This document shows, one piece after another, positions 36,032 to 46,995 of a stretch of DNA of 64,000 bases. Each line of letters starts with the position of its first letter. The stretch's first letter is position 1. This DNA comes from Multifurca ochricompacta. Taxonomy: Eukaryota > Basidiomycota > Agaricomycetes > Russulales > Russulaceae. The notes under the pieces are model-generated. The model was not told the origin of the DNA. It saw nothing but the letters and a program-made list of their open reading frames with translations, and made no database searches. Made by a program: the position numbers and the translations under genes. The stretch is from NCBI GenBank assembly GCA_022496185.1, contig WTXG01000007.1, positions 372,001 to 436,000 on the forward strand. Reading direction: 5' to 3'.

Positions 36032-37166
36032 TCAGGCAGGGAAAAGGTCCGGAGTATCGTATGGGTCGTATACCGAGAACGCATCAGCGATGGACTTGGT
36101 TTGAAATCGCATGGTAGACTGCGTGCGCGCATCGACACCAGCTTCAACCATTCGACGTAAAATCCAGTTCTGGTTGGTTGTCCAGACGGTGGCAAATACA
36201 ATTCCAAGAATGGTGATGAAATTGGCAACGAAGAGGATGTAAACGCCACTAGACCAATCTGGCAGGAGTATCATGAGTGCTATAACCGTAATGTCGATAG
36301 TGACCCTATGAAAACGACATGTTAATTGACGCTCAGGAACGAGCTACTGGATGAGCACCCACGGAACTACATAATTTCCGAGCGCAATTATAAAGACAGC
36401 GGGTACACGGGAGAAGATATCCCCTAAAACGTGATTTCCGTCAGGACAGATGATAACTCGGGATCAGAGCAAGTTACTCACTGCTGGAACCACCTACCGC
36501 CTTTTGCGTAGTGTAACCAAAGCAGTAAAGCTTATAGAGGAACATCGATGACACGTAGCTGAGAAAAGATTGGTCAAGGGTATGTAAATAAATGTGTTTT
36601 AAATGAAAAACGCACGAATTATCCAGCGCTTGCAGAGCGAAGAGAGCAATGACCCAAGGTCCCCGACCCCAAACGAGACCCCGGACCGCAACGTAGCCAG
36701 GTGCATCAAGGCGCGAGACTGGATAAGCGACGAGAAAGGCAATGAGACAAGCTAGACGTGCAGCCTTGATGAGAAAGGTGGGTGTCAAAATAGCGATGAG
36801 GGTGTTGTGTGGAGTAAGCTGAATGGGATAGAAGGCAAGCAGACGAAGGAGTAAGATGGAGTCGATGAGGATCGGTGGGGCGAGGAGAATTGCGATAGCA
36901 GCTATGAGAGTGATATGTGAAACAGGTTTATCTGGATGAAGAACGACGGAAGTATTGAGAGAAGCAAAGAAGACGGCTTGACAAATGCCGAGGAGACATG
37001 CGAGAATGTTGAGGACAAAAACGGGTCGTTTTCTTGATTCAGTGGGAGTGAAAAAAATTAGAGTACCAATGATGGGGATCAGAGTGGCTCCTAGTGGGAC
37101 AACGATGAGTATGATAGTAAGGAAATAATGAAGGGATATGGCATCAGATGAGTCGAGAGTGGACAT
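36032..37166 (-). CDS. Polytopic membrane protein (about seven helices), unknown
   Basis: Not assigned to a known family. The start is ATG at 37166 (MSTLDSSDAISLHYFLTIIL). Helices are visible at LTIILIVVPLGATLIPIIGT, VLNILACLLGICQAVFFASL, ITLIAAIAILLAPPILIDSI, LIKAARLACLIAFLVAYPVS, WVIALFALQALDN, VSSMFLYKLYCFGYTTQKA, VFIIALGNYVVPWVLI and ILFVANFITILGIVFATVWT. The arrangement, with a short outside N-terminus, a SRKRPVF motif after helix 2 and a cytosolic tail (RFQTKSIADAFSVYDPYD), resembles fungal seven-helix receptor-like proteins expanded in agaricomycetes. Receptor function is inference. Six or so exons; the GG-rich 5' flank is low complexity. Confidence 0.72.
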
Positions 37167-37877
37167 GGAAAGGGAGAGGAAGGGGGAAGGGGAGAGGGGG
37201 GGAGGGGGAAAGGGGGAGATGGAAAGGGGGAGAAGGGGGAATAAGGAATGGGGAAGGGGGGGAGGGGGAAAGAAGATAAGTTTGTTAAACAAATAAAAGA
37301 GAAAGTGTGTGTATGCGTTCGCGTGCGTGTAACATGGAAAAGAAAAGAAAAGAAGAACAGGCCCGTTAAACTCACTACTCGCCCTACCGCCCTACTACTC
37401 TCATCTCTCACCCTCTCACCTTCTCACCCTCTCACCCTCTCACCCTCTCACCCTCTCACCCCTCTCACACACACTCCTGCTATTGCCGCTTGCCGCTTGC
37501 CGCCTGCCACCTGCCACCTGCCATCTGCCAGTCACTTGCCGCCCAGCCGCATCAATGCATTTGCATAATAAAGTAAAGCAAAGTAAATCTACCCAAATCG
37601 GGTAAACTGTCCACTAAATTGAATTAAATTAAATTAAATTAAATATAACATCATCATAAGATAGATAGATCTACTACTACCCTAATCTATCTTCTTTCTA
37701 TCTTCTATCTTCTATCTTCTATCTTCTATCTTCTATCTTCACCACCAACCAACCAAACCCTCTCCATCTCTCTCACTCTCTCTTCACTTTCGGCTCCGTC
37801 GTTGACAACATGGAAAAGAAAAGAAAAGGAATCATTCATTTCATTTCGTTTAATTTAATTTCATTAAATCGGTATTT
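37167..37877. repeat. Low-complexity intergenic region with several tandem repeats
   Basis: From left to right: a GGGGGAAAGG purine tract (37165-37280), CTCTCACC units repeated about six times (37408-37466), TGCCACC/TGCCGCT units (37490-37530), AATTAAATTAAATT (37619-37646), and TCTATCTTCT units (37690-37740). No coding signal could be supported; both flanking genes are minus strand. Confidence 0.8.
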
Positions 37878-39204
37878 TCAAAACAATGTTATATAATCTT
37901 GTATCCGATTTCTCGCCTCTTGAGCAATACATTCAGAGATCCACGTGATGTTCCGGATCTCCTGCTCCTTCAACTTCACGTACGCGTAGAAAACCCCATA
38001 CTGGAATTGCTGCAGGAATGCCATCTTGTTCAAACTTACCTCTTCCACAAAAAACCTGTCTTCAATTTGCGCCGCTGCCCCTTCCTCGTCTCCATGCAAC
38101 ACGTTACCATTCCTCCGACACCTTCGAAGAACGCCCGGTATTCTGTCACGCTGTCACATGCACTCCGCACTTGGTCAATGTCCTCCGCCTTTGCAAGCGC
38201 GTTATTTCCACCCAGATATAGACGACCAATGGTTGGGAACAACCGTGCCCGCTGTTCTTTCGAAAGTTCCGTACCAATAGAGTTGATGGTGATGTTGATT
38301 GACCTTCGGTCAGCCTCAAAGGCCAGGATCCGCCCCATCACATCCGCCGTTGGACCGCCAAGCGATTGACAAAATCTTTGAAAGTCCTCCAAGTACGCTT
38401 TGTAGAGCGTATTTCGGATAATTTCAATGTTCAGTGCATCCAGATCGTCCACTTTTAAGCAGTCCCGGAAGTACTCAGCTGTTCGTTTTGATCACTGAGT
38501 ATTTGGGAGGAGCCAAACGTCCGAAAGACAGTACATACCCAGCGGTGTCTCCACAAGAACGGTGTGATACAGCTCCTCAGCATTAGTCGGTACGCCAAGT
38601 GCAGGCATACCCTCAAACCAGCCTAGTGGGTGGCACCGCTTTAGAAGCTCTGTGAGCTTGCGTTTGTGAAGTGTGCCCGTAATCAACAACACGAGGTTGT
38701 CAATCATGTATGCATACCTGAGAAGAGACGCTCACTTCAGTCAGCGCTCGGTTCTTCACAAGTGTAAGCGAACATACGTTATGTAGTCGAGGAACTTGTC
38801 AAGCGGCGCGACGGCGTTGCTCCGAATGTAGTTGAATTGATCGACCAGGTTTTTGAGCGCCTTGTCTGCTATGGTGGATGTCGAGATGGGCGACGGTTCG
38901 TTCGCGAGGAAGTTGCCATAGTCCGTCGAGGCCAGCTGAGTTCTTAAATCTGTCAAAAAAAAAAGAAAAAAATTACAATGAAAGCGGACAGCCTCCTGAC
39001 GAGAGAAGAGAACCTTCGAGTGTCTCGCATTGCGTTAAGTTCGAGTACTGGCTTTGTGTGAGCAAACCAGCTTTGTATCCCCTTACAATGCCCTCCAAAA
39101 ACCCTGAATCAGCCTATACAAGCCAAAACCTGAGTCAGTGAGGTTATTGTGAGGATGAGATCGAATGGCTAGTAAACACGTACGTTGAAGAAGAGTGCTT
39201 CCAT
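37878..39204 (-). CDS. VMA6: V-type proton ATPase subunit d (Vma6)
   Basis: Vo-sector subunit that couples the central stalk to the c-ring. Near-complete family match: MEALFFN (21-nt first coding exon), [61 protein letters not shown] then [108 protein letters not shown] and [20 protein letters not shown], ending [11 protein letters not shown]. One apparent missing base at 38110-38111 (AA for AAA in the coding sense) shifts the frame just after FFEGVGG. About five introns. It shares a 182-bp spacer with the divergent V-ATPase c subunit gene. Confidence 0.95.
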
Positions 39205-39386
39205 GGTTGACGGTAAATGAGTTGCGCGCAAGACGCGCCCCGCCTGCTCCTCCCTTGCCTGTGTGCTGCGCTGTGCTCTATTACATTCAGACTCCGACCA
39301 CCACCACCACCACCACCACTAACTGTTAGGCTCACCCACTGCTAGGAACTAACTAAGAGCGTAAATACCTTCCGTTCTCTTTCACC
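39205..39386. promoter_or_regulatory. Bidirectional promoter of V-ATPase d and c subunit genes
   Basis: A 182-bp spacer separates the start codons of VMA6 and the c subunit gene. It carries a (CCA)7-8 run at about 39297-39320. Both genes encode Vo subunits needed in fixed proportion, which fits joint control. Confidence 0.6.
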
Positions 39387-40235
39387 ATGTCATCTTGTCC
39401 TCCATACGCGCCATTTTTCGGTTTCGCGGGGGTTGCCTCCTCTGTAAGCCCCCCCCGTCCGATCTCGATGCCGGAATTGTCCTTGTTCACTCATGCTATT
39501 TTCTAGATGATACTTAGCAGTGCGTATATTGCAGGACGCGCCACGGGGTCATGTTAACGTGCCAACACATTCAGCTGCCGGTGCCGCGTATGGAACATCA
39601 AAAGCGGGTATTGGTATTGCGGGACTTGGTCAGTTCAAGCCAGAACTCATTATGAAGGTAACGTCCTCTCCTTTCCATACTCTACCGACGCGGCGTCCTC
39701 TCACCACAAGCGCGGTGAGCAGTCTCTCATTCCTGTGGTCATGTCCGGTATTATCGCAGTATACGGTCTCGTGGTCTCCGTTCTAATTGCGGGCGGGCGT
39801 AAGTGGTTTAGCGCGCCATGTTGTGAGCTTCGGTCAAAGTTTTTTTTTTTGAAACCGGGATACAGTCGACCCATCACAGGACTACCCCCTCTATTCCGGG
39901 TTTGTTCATCTCGGTGCAGGGCTTGCATGCGGCTCTACCGGATTGGCAGCGGGATACGCCATTGGCATCGTTGGGGATTCGGTACGTTTCCTTGTGCAAC
40001 ATTTCTCCACCACTTTGCTCAGCATAGTTCGTATAGTGTGTTCGTGCCTACGTCCGAGAATCCAAAGTATTTGTAACTATGGTTCTGATCCTTATCTTTG
40101 CAGAGGTATTAGGCTTGTACGGGTGCGTATTTACAGTGACTTGGCAGCTTCAGTTCGTTGCTGATGCCTTGACTGGTCAGACTCATTGTCGCATTGATTA
40201 TGAATACGAGGGCGACGGATGCGGGGTGTTCATGA
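39387..40235 (+). CDS. VMA3: V-type proton ATPase 16-kDa proteolipid subunit c (Vma3)
   Basis: Proton-carrying ring subunit of the vacuolar ATPase. Joined exons give [19 protein letters not shown], a 13-nt microexon (39507-39519, MILS), then [105 protein letters not shown] and [19 protein letters not shown]. Four hydrophobic helices and the proton-binding Glu in [10 protein letters not shown] are present. The canonical S-T-I-G of other fungi is here S-T-A-G. Six short introns make this one of the most fragmented genes in the window. Vma11 (c') is a possible alternative, but the N-terminus and spacing fit Vma3 better. Confidence 0.92.
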
Positions 40236-40369
40236 CTTTCTTAATACATCCTTTCATAAACGACCTCCATTTTGCCCCCTATTTGCTCTGAGATACCACT
40301 TGGGCCGTCGTGGACGATAGAAAACATATATTACACATGAACCTCGACAGAGCCAACGAGAAAGCGGCA

Positions 40370-41146
40370 TTACCACTGAGCACAGGTATCTGAGTCAGTG
40401 CTTAGACTGTGGCTGCGCTCCTTGTCAGATCCCTCACGCTCGCGAGGCGATTCCCTCGAGACACTACGTCTTTGAGGCCGCCTACGCTTGCTATCCCGCT
40501 CCGTTGAGTGTGAGCGTGAATCGTAGGAGCTCGACCCTAAATCTGAGCCCGAGCTCGAGGAGCCCGATTCTGAATCAGAGCTAGATGAATCTGACTCGGA
40601 TGACGACTCCTGATCGGAGGGAGAAGAAATGAGTGCACTTGATGACCTGGTACATTTGTGAGCGAGCTGCGAAGCCGCAGAGAACGGTAACGTCGCAAAT
40701 AGAAAGCGCACTGCTTCATCCGTTTCCTGACCCGATCCTTGTTCTCTGTTTCTCGCTGCCTCTCCTTCGCCTCCAGTATGCGGTCTGCAGTTCCGCTCCT
40801 AAACAAGTTTTATATCAGTGACAAGAAAGTAAGGGCTCTCTCAGATGAGAAAGAAGCCACACGAACTTGTTCTTAAACTCTTCAGGTACTTCGACAGACG
40901 GTTGCCCACCAGGTTTGGACTTGGCGAGGAGACGTGGATGTTCAAGCTGCGCTGTGCGCGATGGGCGTGAAACGTATGGCCGGGTGGATTGGCACTCGTA
41001 CGTGAAGTGGCCTTTATGATTAAATGAGGTTATTGAGAGTTGAGGATTTCTGGGGACGAACCTGCACGGAGACATTTCTGACAGACTGTAGAGGACGTGG
41101 CACGGGGATTGTTCGCAGAGCGACGATGTGGCGCGAATTTAGACAT
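40370..41146 (-). CDS. Zinc-knuckle protein ZCCHC10-like
   Basis: Nuclear CCHC zinc-knuckle protein with a Ser-rich tail, related to ZCCHC10. The start is ATG at 41146 (MSKFAPHRRSANNPRATSS). The knuckle is split by an intron: VCQKCLRA then GHFTYECQSTRPYVSRPSRT, giving C-x2-C-x4-H-x4-C. Next come AQLEHPRLLAKSKPGG and GTADRILEAKERQRE, then an intron at about 40649-40715, and the acidic SR-like tail SSSDSESGSSSSGSDLGSSS ... RSHSTERDSKRRRPQRRSVS. This layout matches human ZCCHC10. Probable RNA-associated role; inference. Confidence 0.85.
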
Positions 41147-41257
41147 TTGGTTTCTCTTGGTTCTTGGTTTCTCGTCATGTCACGGCCATGGCCAAGGCTA
41201 GACAAGTAAGACCAGTCGTGAGAATAATATACCATTAATGGAATATTCTGTTGCGCG

Positions 41258-41283
41258 TAACCTAACCCTAACCCTAACCTAAC
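41258..41283. repeat. Interstitial telomere-type repeat (CCCTAA)n
   Basis: TAACCTAACCCTAACCCTAA continues to CCTAAC at 41283: about four degenerate TTAGGG units in the divergent promoter between the ZCCHC10-like gene and the unknown gene at 41342. Genes on both sides rule out a chromosome end here. Confidence 0.8.
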
Positions 41284-41341
41284 TTACCACACCCTCTTGG
41301 TGTCGTGTCGGTCAATCAGTTGTGTATCGTGTCGTCTTAGG

Positions 41342-42541
41342 ATGGGTGGAAAGGCTTTCGCCTCTCACCTTCCGAATGCTACATTTCCCCGCCTCGATCC
41401 AACTCTCTATACCTCACTCAAGTCAAGCCTCCTGCCACATCTGACTCCCCTTTTCCATCATGTTGCTGTTCCTCGTGAAGCCCCACAGAAGCAGGACTAT
41501 GGAGATATAGATTTTGTCGTTGCCTGCCCTCGCGCGGCAATTGGGCATGAAGAAATTAAACAAGCGCTTGGCGCGAGCGCATGCATACCCAGCACCCAGC
41601 CTGGTGGGAGAGGAACACACAACTTTGCACTGCGTCTAGCGGATTTTGTTCCACCTCAGTCCGCTGACGCTAACCTGGCCTCCGTAGAAACATGTGAGAT
41701 TCATGTCCAGGTTGATGTCAATGTTCGCAAAGACGAGCAAGACTGGGAGAATGTGATGTTCTTCCACGCATATGGGGATCTCGGGATGCTTATCGGTCGT
41801 CTCGCCGCTAGCGTAGGCCTGCACTTGGGCGAGCTGGGTCTCAAGGTAAGTTGGGTCAGCTCTTGCGAGCTGCTCAAGACTAACATCACTCAGATGACGT
41901 CTCAAGCACTTTCGCCAACATATTCTTCCACTTTCCCATTGTCGTCCTCAATGCCCGATATTTTATCCTTCCTCGAACTCTCGCTGGAACGATGGAGGGC
42001 AGGGTTTGCAACAGAACATGAGGCCTTCGAATGGGTCGCATCCTCGCGCTTTTACACACCCGGGCAAGTCTCTGACACAGCCTCAAGGGCGAAGTCTCGA
42101 AGCAACCGCAGCATGTATCACGCGTTTTTTAATTGGAGCGACGCCAAAATGGAGGTTACCGCCGAAACAAATGGCCTGCCTCAAGTGACACAGGAAGTCA
42201 GCAGCAAGGAGGCTGTCAAACAGGCCGTGAGACAAGAAGCTCTGGTTTTCTTTTGCAAGAAAGAGGAGCATGATGCTTTAGTGCGTGAAAACGAGAAAAG
42301 GGTGCGGTTTAAAGCGATCTGGAATGGCAAGAAGGTCGGCGAGTGGACTGGTTGGACTGGTTGGCTGGTCGGTAGAGTGATGAATCTTATGAGGCAGACG
42401 GTTGGAGAGGAGAAAATCAGCCAGATGACGGAAGAGGAGCTGATGCAGCAGGTGCTTCAGGCAAAAGAGGAGGTGGAATTGCAATTGGCGCTGGAGCGAC
42501 AAGCCAGAGAGGAAGGTCAAGTAGATGGGAATATCGCCTAA
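41342..42541 (+). CDS. Conserved-looking protein of unknown function, possible nucleotidyltransferase fold
   Basis: Not recognised with confidence. The start is ATG at 41342 (MGGKAFASHLPNATFPRLDP). KQDYGDIDFVVACPR (about 41492-41535) resembles the G-D-x-D core of nucleotidyltransferase-fold proteins. VDVNVRKDEQDWENVMFFHA, YGDLGMLIGRLAASVGLHLG and FEWVASSRFYTPG look like ordered domain. The C-terminus is helical and charged (RFKAIWNGKKVGEWTGWTGW and EEELMQQVLQAKEEVELQLA). An in-frame 48-nt segment with perfect GT...AG borders (41846-41893) is probably an intron that does not interrupt the frame. If removed, ELGLK joins MTSQALSPT. Neighbouring telomere-type repeat in the promoter. Confidence 0.7.
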   Translation: MGGKAFASHLPNATFPRLDPTLYTSLKSSLLPHLTPLFHHVAVPREAPQKQDYGDIDFVVACPRAAIGHEEIKQALGASACIPSTQPGGRGTHNFALRLADFVPPQSADANLASVETCEIHVQVDVNVRKDEQDWENVMFFHAYGDLGMLIGRLAASVGLHLGELGLKVSWVSSCELLKTNITQMTSQALSPTYSSTFPLSSSMPDILSFLELSLERWRAGFATEHEAFEWVASSRFYTPGQVSDTASRAKSRSNRSMYHAFFNWSDAKMEVTAETNGLPQVTQEVSSKEAVKQAVRQEALVFFCKKEEHDALVRENEKRVRFKAIWNGKKVGEWTGWTGWLVGRVMNLMRQTVGEEKISQMTEEELMQQVLQAKEEVELQLALERQAREEGQVDGNIA

Positions 42542-42684
42542 AGCCTCGCACTGCCTGTTTCCATTCATGCCGGCCATTTGGAAGCAGCTGTCCGTCAAAG
42601 AATGTGTTGAGCAACTTCCTACGCCACTGCGGCATAGCAGGGCATGTGATAGAAATAAATGCATATTAAAAAGGTATACTGGCA

Positions 42685-43391
42685 CTATTTCTTTTTGACA
42701 GCCTTGATTCTAATGGTCTCATCACCGACAAATATACCCTGTGCCGAATGTCAGTGAACTCGTGGCAAGAGACGAATCAACCACCTACTTTGCCTTTATA
42801 TGGTTCTGGTGGTCTCCACTTGCGAACTTTTGCAGCAAACAAGCCCAATTGATGCTTATCTGTACAACTCAAACCGATTTTTGTCGGGTGAGGGACCTCT
42901 GCCTTGATGTGATCGGGAATTGGCACAATGACCGGATGGCTAAAACCAAGTTTCATGTTGAGCCGCATTCCACTCATTCCCTCGCTCTTTCCTCTTGGAT
43001 CGGCTTCAAGTGCGGCACGATACCCAACACCTACAAGGTAAAGTGGCACATTGAATCCTTCCGTCATGCCAGTGACTGCATTCTGGATGAGAGTGCGGGT
43101 GAGGCCCCACATGGATCGTTGTTTCTTGAACTCCGCATTTTCTACACTAAGAGTTAGAGTTCCGGGAGTGGGGAAATCGAGGGTCATGTAAGGTTCGAGC
43201 GGGATGGATGTAGTGCCAAGTGGACCAGTCACAAAGAGTGAGGTCGGGGTTGGTTTGAAAGAGACAGAGGGTTGGAAGTTAATTGGAGTCTTCCCAATGT
43301 TGGAGGTATGTCCACGTGTAACCACAGAGGAGGAAAAGGTGCGAACGGCGAGGCCCAACCTCTGAGCCGAGGTTTGTGGGCCAAAAATCAT
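42685..43391 (-). CDS. MRPL6: Mitochondrial large-subunit ribosomal protein uL6m
   Basis: Mitoribosomal protein of the L6 family. The N-terminus MIFGPQTSAQRLGLAVRTFS is a likely matrix presequence. Then KTPINFQPSVSF, FVTGPLGTTSIPL, the L6 signature FNVPLYLVGVGYRAALEADP, LKLGFSHPVIVPIPDHIKAE-like LGFSHPVIVPIPDHIK, and KHQLGLFAAKVRKWRPPEPY. A short intron splits KGK from the last exon GIFVGDETIRIKAVKKK. Length and order agree with fungal Mrpl6. Confidence 0.92.
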
Positions 43392-43720
43392 CGCTTTGTT
43401 GTTGAACCGTGACCGTGATCAGTGGCAGTGGCGGAAGGAAGGAAGAACGCAGTCCGGCATTGTGCCTGTGCCTTCATTTCCCCACAACACAGCCCAACTC
43501 CCCGGCAGTATATTTATTGTTTTATACACGAAAACTGTAGGTTTGATTGATACCCTGATTCCCTCGCTGGTCTCATTACCAGTATGTCGACTCAATGTCA
43601 GGGCATAAAAGCAAGTCAAGATATTCTCGGGATTGGGGTGCGCACCCACCTTACATCCTATAGATAAGAAAACCAAAACCGACGTCTCTTTTCTAGATTC
43701 GTGTCAACTTCTACTACACT
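43392..43720. other. Divergent promoter region uL6m/membrane protein
   Basis: 329 bp between start codons of divergent genes, G+C rich near uL6m and mixed elsewhere. No repeats or coding signal were recognised. Confidence 0.5.
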
Positions 43721-44919
43721 ATGGTGTTCCTCGCAATTATCCCTCGAACACCGCACACCGAGGAACTACTGAACGCATTATATGCGAATGCTGGCCTTTC
43801 TGGTCTCGGCCTTCTCGTGACCGCCGTTGTTCAGACTGTTCAGAAGCAGTTGTCACTTTTCGAAGCTCTGTTTATCCTCCATATCCTTTTCTTCCTTGGT
43901 ACGGGTGCTGCGCCCATGGGTGAGTGCTACTAAATACCTCCCTCCCTTTCTTCGCCTCGCACTTAACCTCCTTCCTTCCGATGCGCGTAGGTAAATACCA
44001 CTGGAGCAGGAGCCGCATCGTCATGGGCGTTTTTGTTCAATTCACTTCAGTTCTTGGATTCACAGGCTGGGCACTGTATCTGTGGATTTATGTGAAACAC
44101 TTTGGACCGCAACCTGAATGCAACGACTACGTGAAATATGTCGTGATGTTTTTCACCGTAGGGGCTACGGCCCCCTGGTTGCGCATTTTATGGATCATTC
44201 TTCTCGTTGGCAGCGCTTTGGGACTCGTGGTTGGATTTGGCGTGAACGCTTTCTTCCTTTTAACCATGCAACACGAGGAAGACAATGAGGAGGAGGAACC
44301 GGAGAAAACATGGTACTTTTCTATATCCATCCCTCTTTTCCTGTGCGTTGCATGTTTTTCTCCCTTGTCGGGTCCTTACGTATTACTATTCAGTTCAGCA
44401 ATATACTCCACAGTCATGCTGGAGCTCACAGTGAGTAGAATACTCGTTAATATACTCATTATATTCAGTCACACTGAGCGCGATGTAGGTGCGGCGGAAT
44501 TCCACAAATCACCACGGCGTGGTCACTGTTGATAACTCATGGGCTTTTGGACAAATCCTCTCAGTCGTGATGATCGTAGCAAATCTAAATGAGGTCCTCC
44601 ACTTCCTCTTCGGGTTCTTTGCTCGTAGGCGCAAGAGTGCCCGCGAACGTCAAGCGGAAGAAGAAATGGCTGTCCATGAGGTGGATGGACGTTCGACCAC
44701 AGTCGCGTTTCGGCCAAGAGGCCTTCCTTGTGAGGCTACTTTACCGTCCAGCATGGAAAGAGTGCTAACATGCAGCTTGTAGCTCGTGATGCGCCACAGG
44801 TCAACACGTCTTCAGAACATGAGCCTTTAAATCTTGACAAGAAGCACGCCGTTGTGTCTCAAATCAGTGTGGACGCGGATTTACAAATGCATGATCAACC
44901 TATCAGCATGCTGCGATGA
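43721..44919 (+). CDS. Multi-pass membrane protein of unknown function
   Basis: No family recognised. The start is ATG at 43721 (MVFLAIIPRTPHTEELLNAL). Hydrophobic segments: GLSGLGLLVTAVVQTV, EALFILHILFFLGTGAAPMG, IVMGVFVQFTSVLGFTGWAL, WLRILWIILLVGSALGLVVG then FGVNAFFLLTM, a pair around 44320-44430, and WAFGQILSVVMIVANLNEVL. Acidic loop HEEDNEEEEPEKTW and a basic FFARRRKSARERQAEEEM after the last helix. The cytosolic tail is polar and ends DLQMHDQPISMLR. Layout suggests six or seven helices. Receptor- or channel-like role cannot be decided. At least four introns. Confidence 0.68.
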
Positions 44920-45185
44920 TGCGTATGAGAAAGCATTGACATGTTTCTCGAGACTTGCATACTACTACAACTAATATACTTACGATAGGAATGTAAGTTA
45001 TTTAGACTTGTTTTTGGTTGGTGTACATCGTTGTAAAGCAGAGGACCCTTCCTTTCATGTGGGGCGAAGACTCATTCATATACTCTCTAATTTTCCTAGC
45101 GTAGCTCACGTGAAGGATATCATTTAGGCCTGACTTCTAAGTCTGAACGACTCAGGTGAGACTGCAATTCCCGTGTTCCTACATC

Positions 45186-46788
45186 TTACGACAATGACGC
45201 CCCCACCAGCGTCGGTGCGAGGCATACTCCTTCCCTCGTCCTAATTATATGCACTGACTTAGTCAGAGGATTGATCCAAGCGGCCTCCCTGGTCTCGAGG
45301 GTTGTAAAACCTTACAGGGATATCATTAAAAATGCTATTCAATCTGGGACGGACACGTGAAAGCGGACCTGGTTGGATGGTTTCGAAGATCTTCTTCTTA
45401 GGATTGAGTTGTGACAGTGGTGCTTTGTCTAATAAAATCCATGAGTATACGGTCTTTTAAGTGAAGTGTGTTGTGTACCTTCATACTCGGGGCCTTCAAA
45501 GTATATTCTATCACCTGGCTTGGAATTTGGTGGTGGCTGGATTATTTCGATACCAGCCTCTTTACCATCTTTGGAGGTAGCCTTAAATGACAACTAAGTC
45601 GCATGCTGGCTGTCTGCTGAGCTTCCGCTTACACAGAGAACCATCGCAAAGCTCTTCACCCCACGCATATTGGCCGGTTTCAAGTTGCACTAAAATACGT
45701 TCGATGAAAATGGAAAAGAAGTCGTGTGGCATGACACCTACCACGCCGACCAGCCACTTATCTTGCATCTGCTCAATAGGGATATAATTCACCAGACCAG
45801 AAACGACAGTTCGAGGTCCGGTCTCTTCCCCAAAGTCGATTTGCTAGAGAACATCATATCAGTCCTTGCACCTTATCACCTTATCACTACTTTCCTCGAC
45901 ATACAGGCCATCTGCATCGGGGTGTTTTTTAACTGTTGCGTTGTGAGCCTGTGAATAATGAGAATCAATGCGCGGACGCACCCTCAATTATGTGTCCCAC
46001 ACGAAGGTCAATCATAGAGGGTATGGGGGAGGCCGCGTCTTCTGTCCCTGTAGAAATTGCTTTACCGCTATCTGCAACCTTTTTCTTTCCATCCTTTTCC
46101 GCAGCAGAGTCTTGTTTCTCTTTTTTCCTGGAAGGCTTGACCTCTGAGCTTTCTGAGTTCTTTACCACGATCGAATTGGCTGTTTTTTGAGTAGATATAG
46201 GTGTAGCCCCATCCTCTGCGGGTTTAGCAGGTTTCTCCTTCTTCTTAGTTTCTAGAGCCTTGCGCTCAACGGGGGGTGCAGCGGAGAAATCAAGCGGAAT
46301 GACGTCAAACGCAGGAGCAAGAGCCTCTGCTGACTTGCGCACAGATGGTCGAGACTGGATGTGGTCGAAGTAACGTGTGAGAGCCGGATGGGAATGGTAC
46401 TGTGCAGGTCGCAGTTTGGCCTAGAGAAGAGATCACTGTCTATGGCTTGTCATAAATTACGCAACATACGAATGTGGGTTGTAGTGCTCCATAGACAGCA
46501 ATGTCCGCTGCCGTCATATAATTACCGACGAGATATGTGCGCGGTTTAAGGTGTACATCTAGCGACTAGGTGCGGCTGGTAACACTAGACACACATTTAC
46601 AGCTCACGACACACCGGCAAAGAATCTGGCTTAACAAAATCTGATTGAGCAACTTTTTCGATCCATTGAGCGATATCTGTCTTGTCCTTCTCAGAAATAC
46701 CCAATTGCCGCTCGTCCTGTTGCACAGAGCCCACCAAAAGCTCACGAAGGGGAGATTGTAACTTCAGAAAGGCGTCAATTGATGACAT
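45186..46788 (-). CDS. ARC1: tRNA-aminoacylation cofactor ARC1-like (AIMP1/EMAPII domain)
   Basis: Cytosolic cofactor that delivers tRNAs to methionyl- and glutamyl-tRNA synthetases. The N-terminal part (MSSIDAFLKLQSPLRELLVG from 46788, with NYMTAADIAVYGALQPT and YHSHPALTRYFDHIQSRPS) is GST-C-like, as in Arc1. A Lys/Glu-rich middle (ALETKKKEKPAKPAEDGATP) binds tRNA. The C-terminal OB-fold domain reads SMIDLRVGHIIE, SGLVNYIPIEQMQDKWLVGV, CNLKPANMRGVKSFAMVLC, PNSKPGDRIYFEGPEYE, NPKKKIFETIQPG and REAAWINPLTKSV, ending LVGASLS. This is the Arc1/EMAPII signature along its length. About eight short introns. Confidence 0.9.
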
Positions 46789-46995
46789 TCTCCTCGAATG
46801 AACGTAAATTATCGTAGGAAATCGATAGACTGACAAGGGACGATAGATTCGAGTCCAGATCATGATGGATGATGAACGTGCACGTGAGTCACGTGCAACA
46901 AACTTGCACATGCAATGCCATACGCGTCTATCATCTCATCTTATACTTGGACTCGGACGACTTGGACTTAGACTCAAACTCGCCCGCATTTGACA

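Noticed and set aside
41258..41283. Chromosome end
   Set aside because: Genes continue on both sides and the array is only about four degenerate units.
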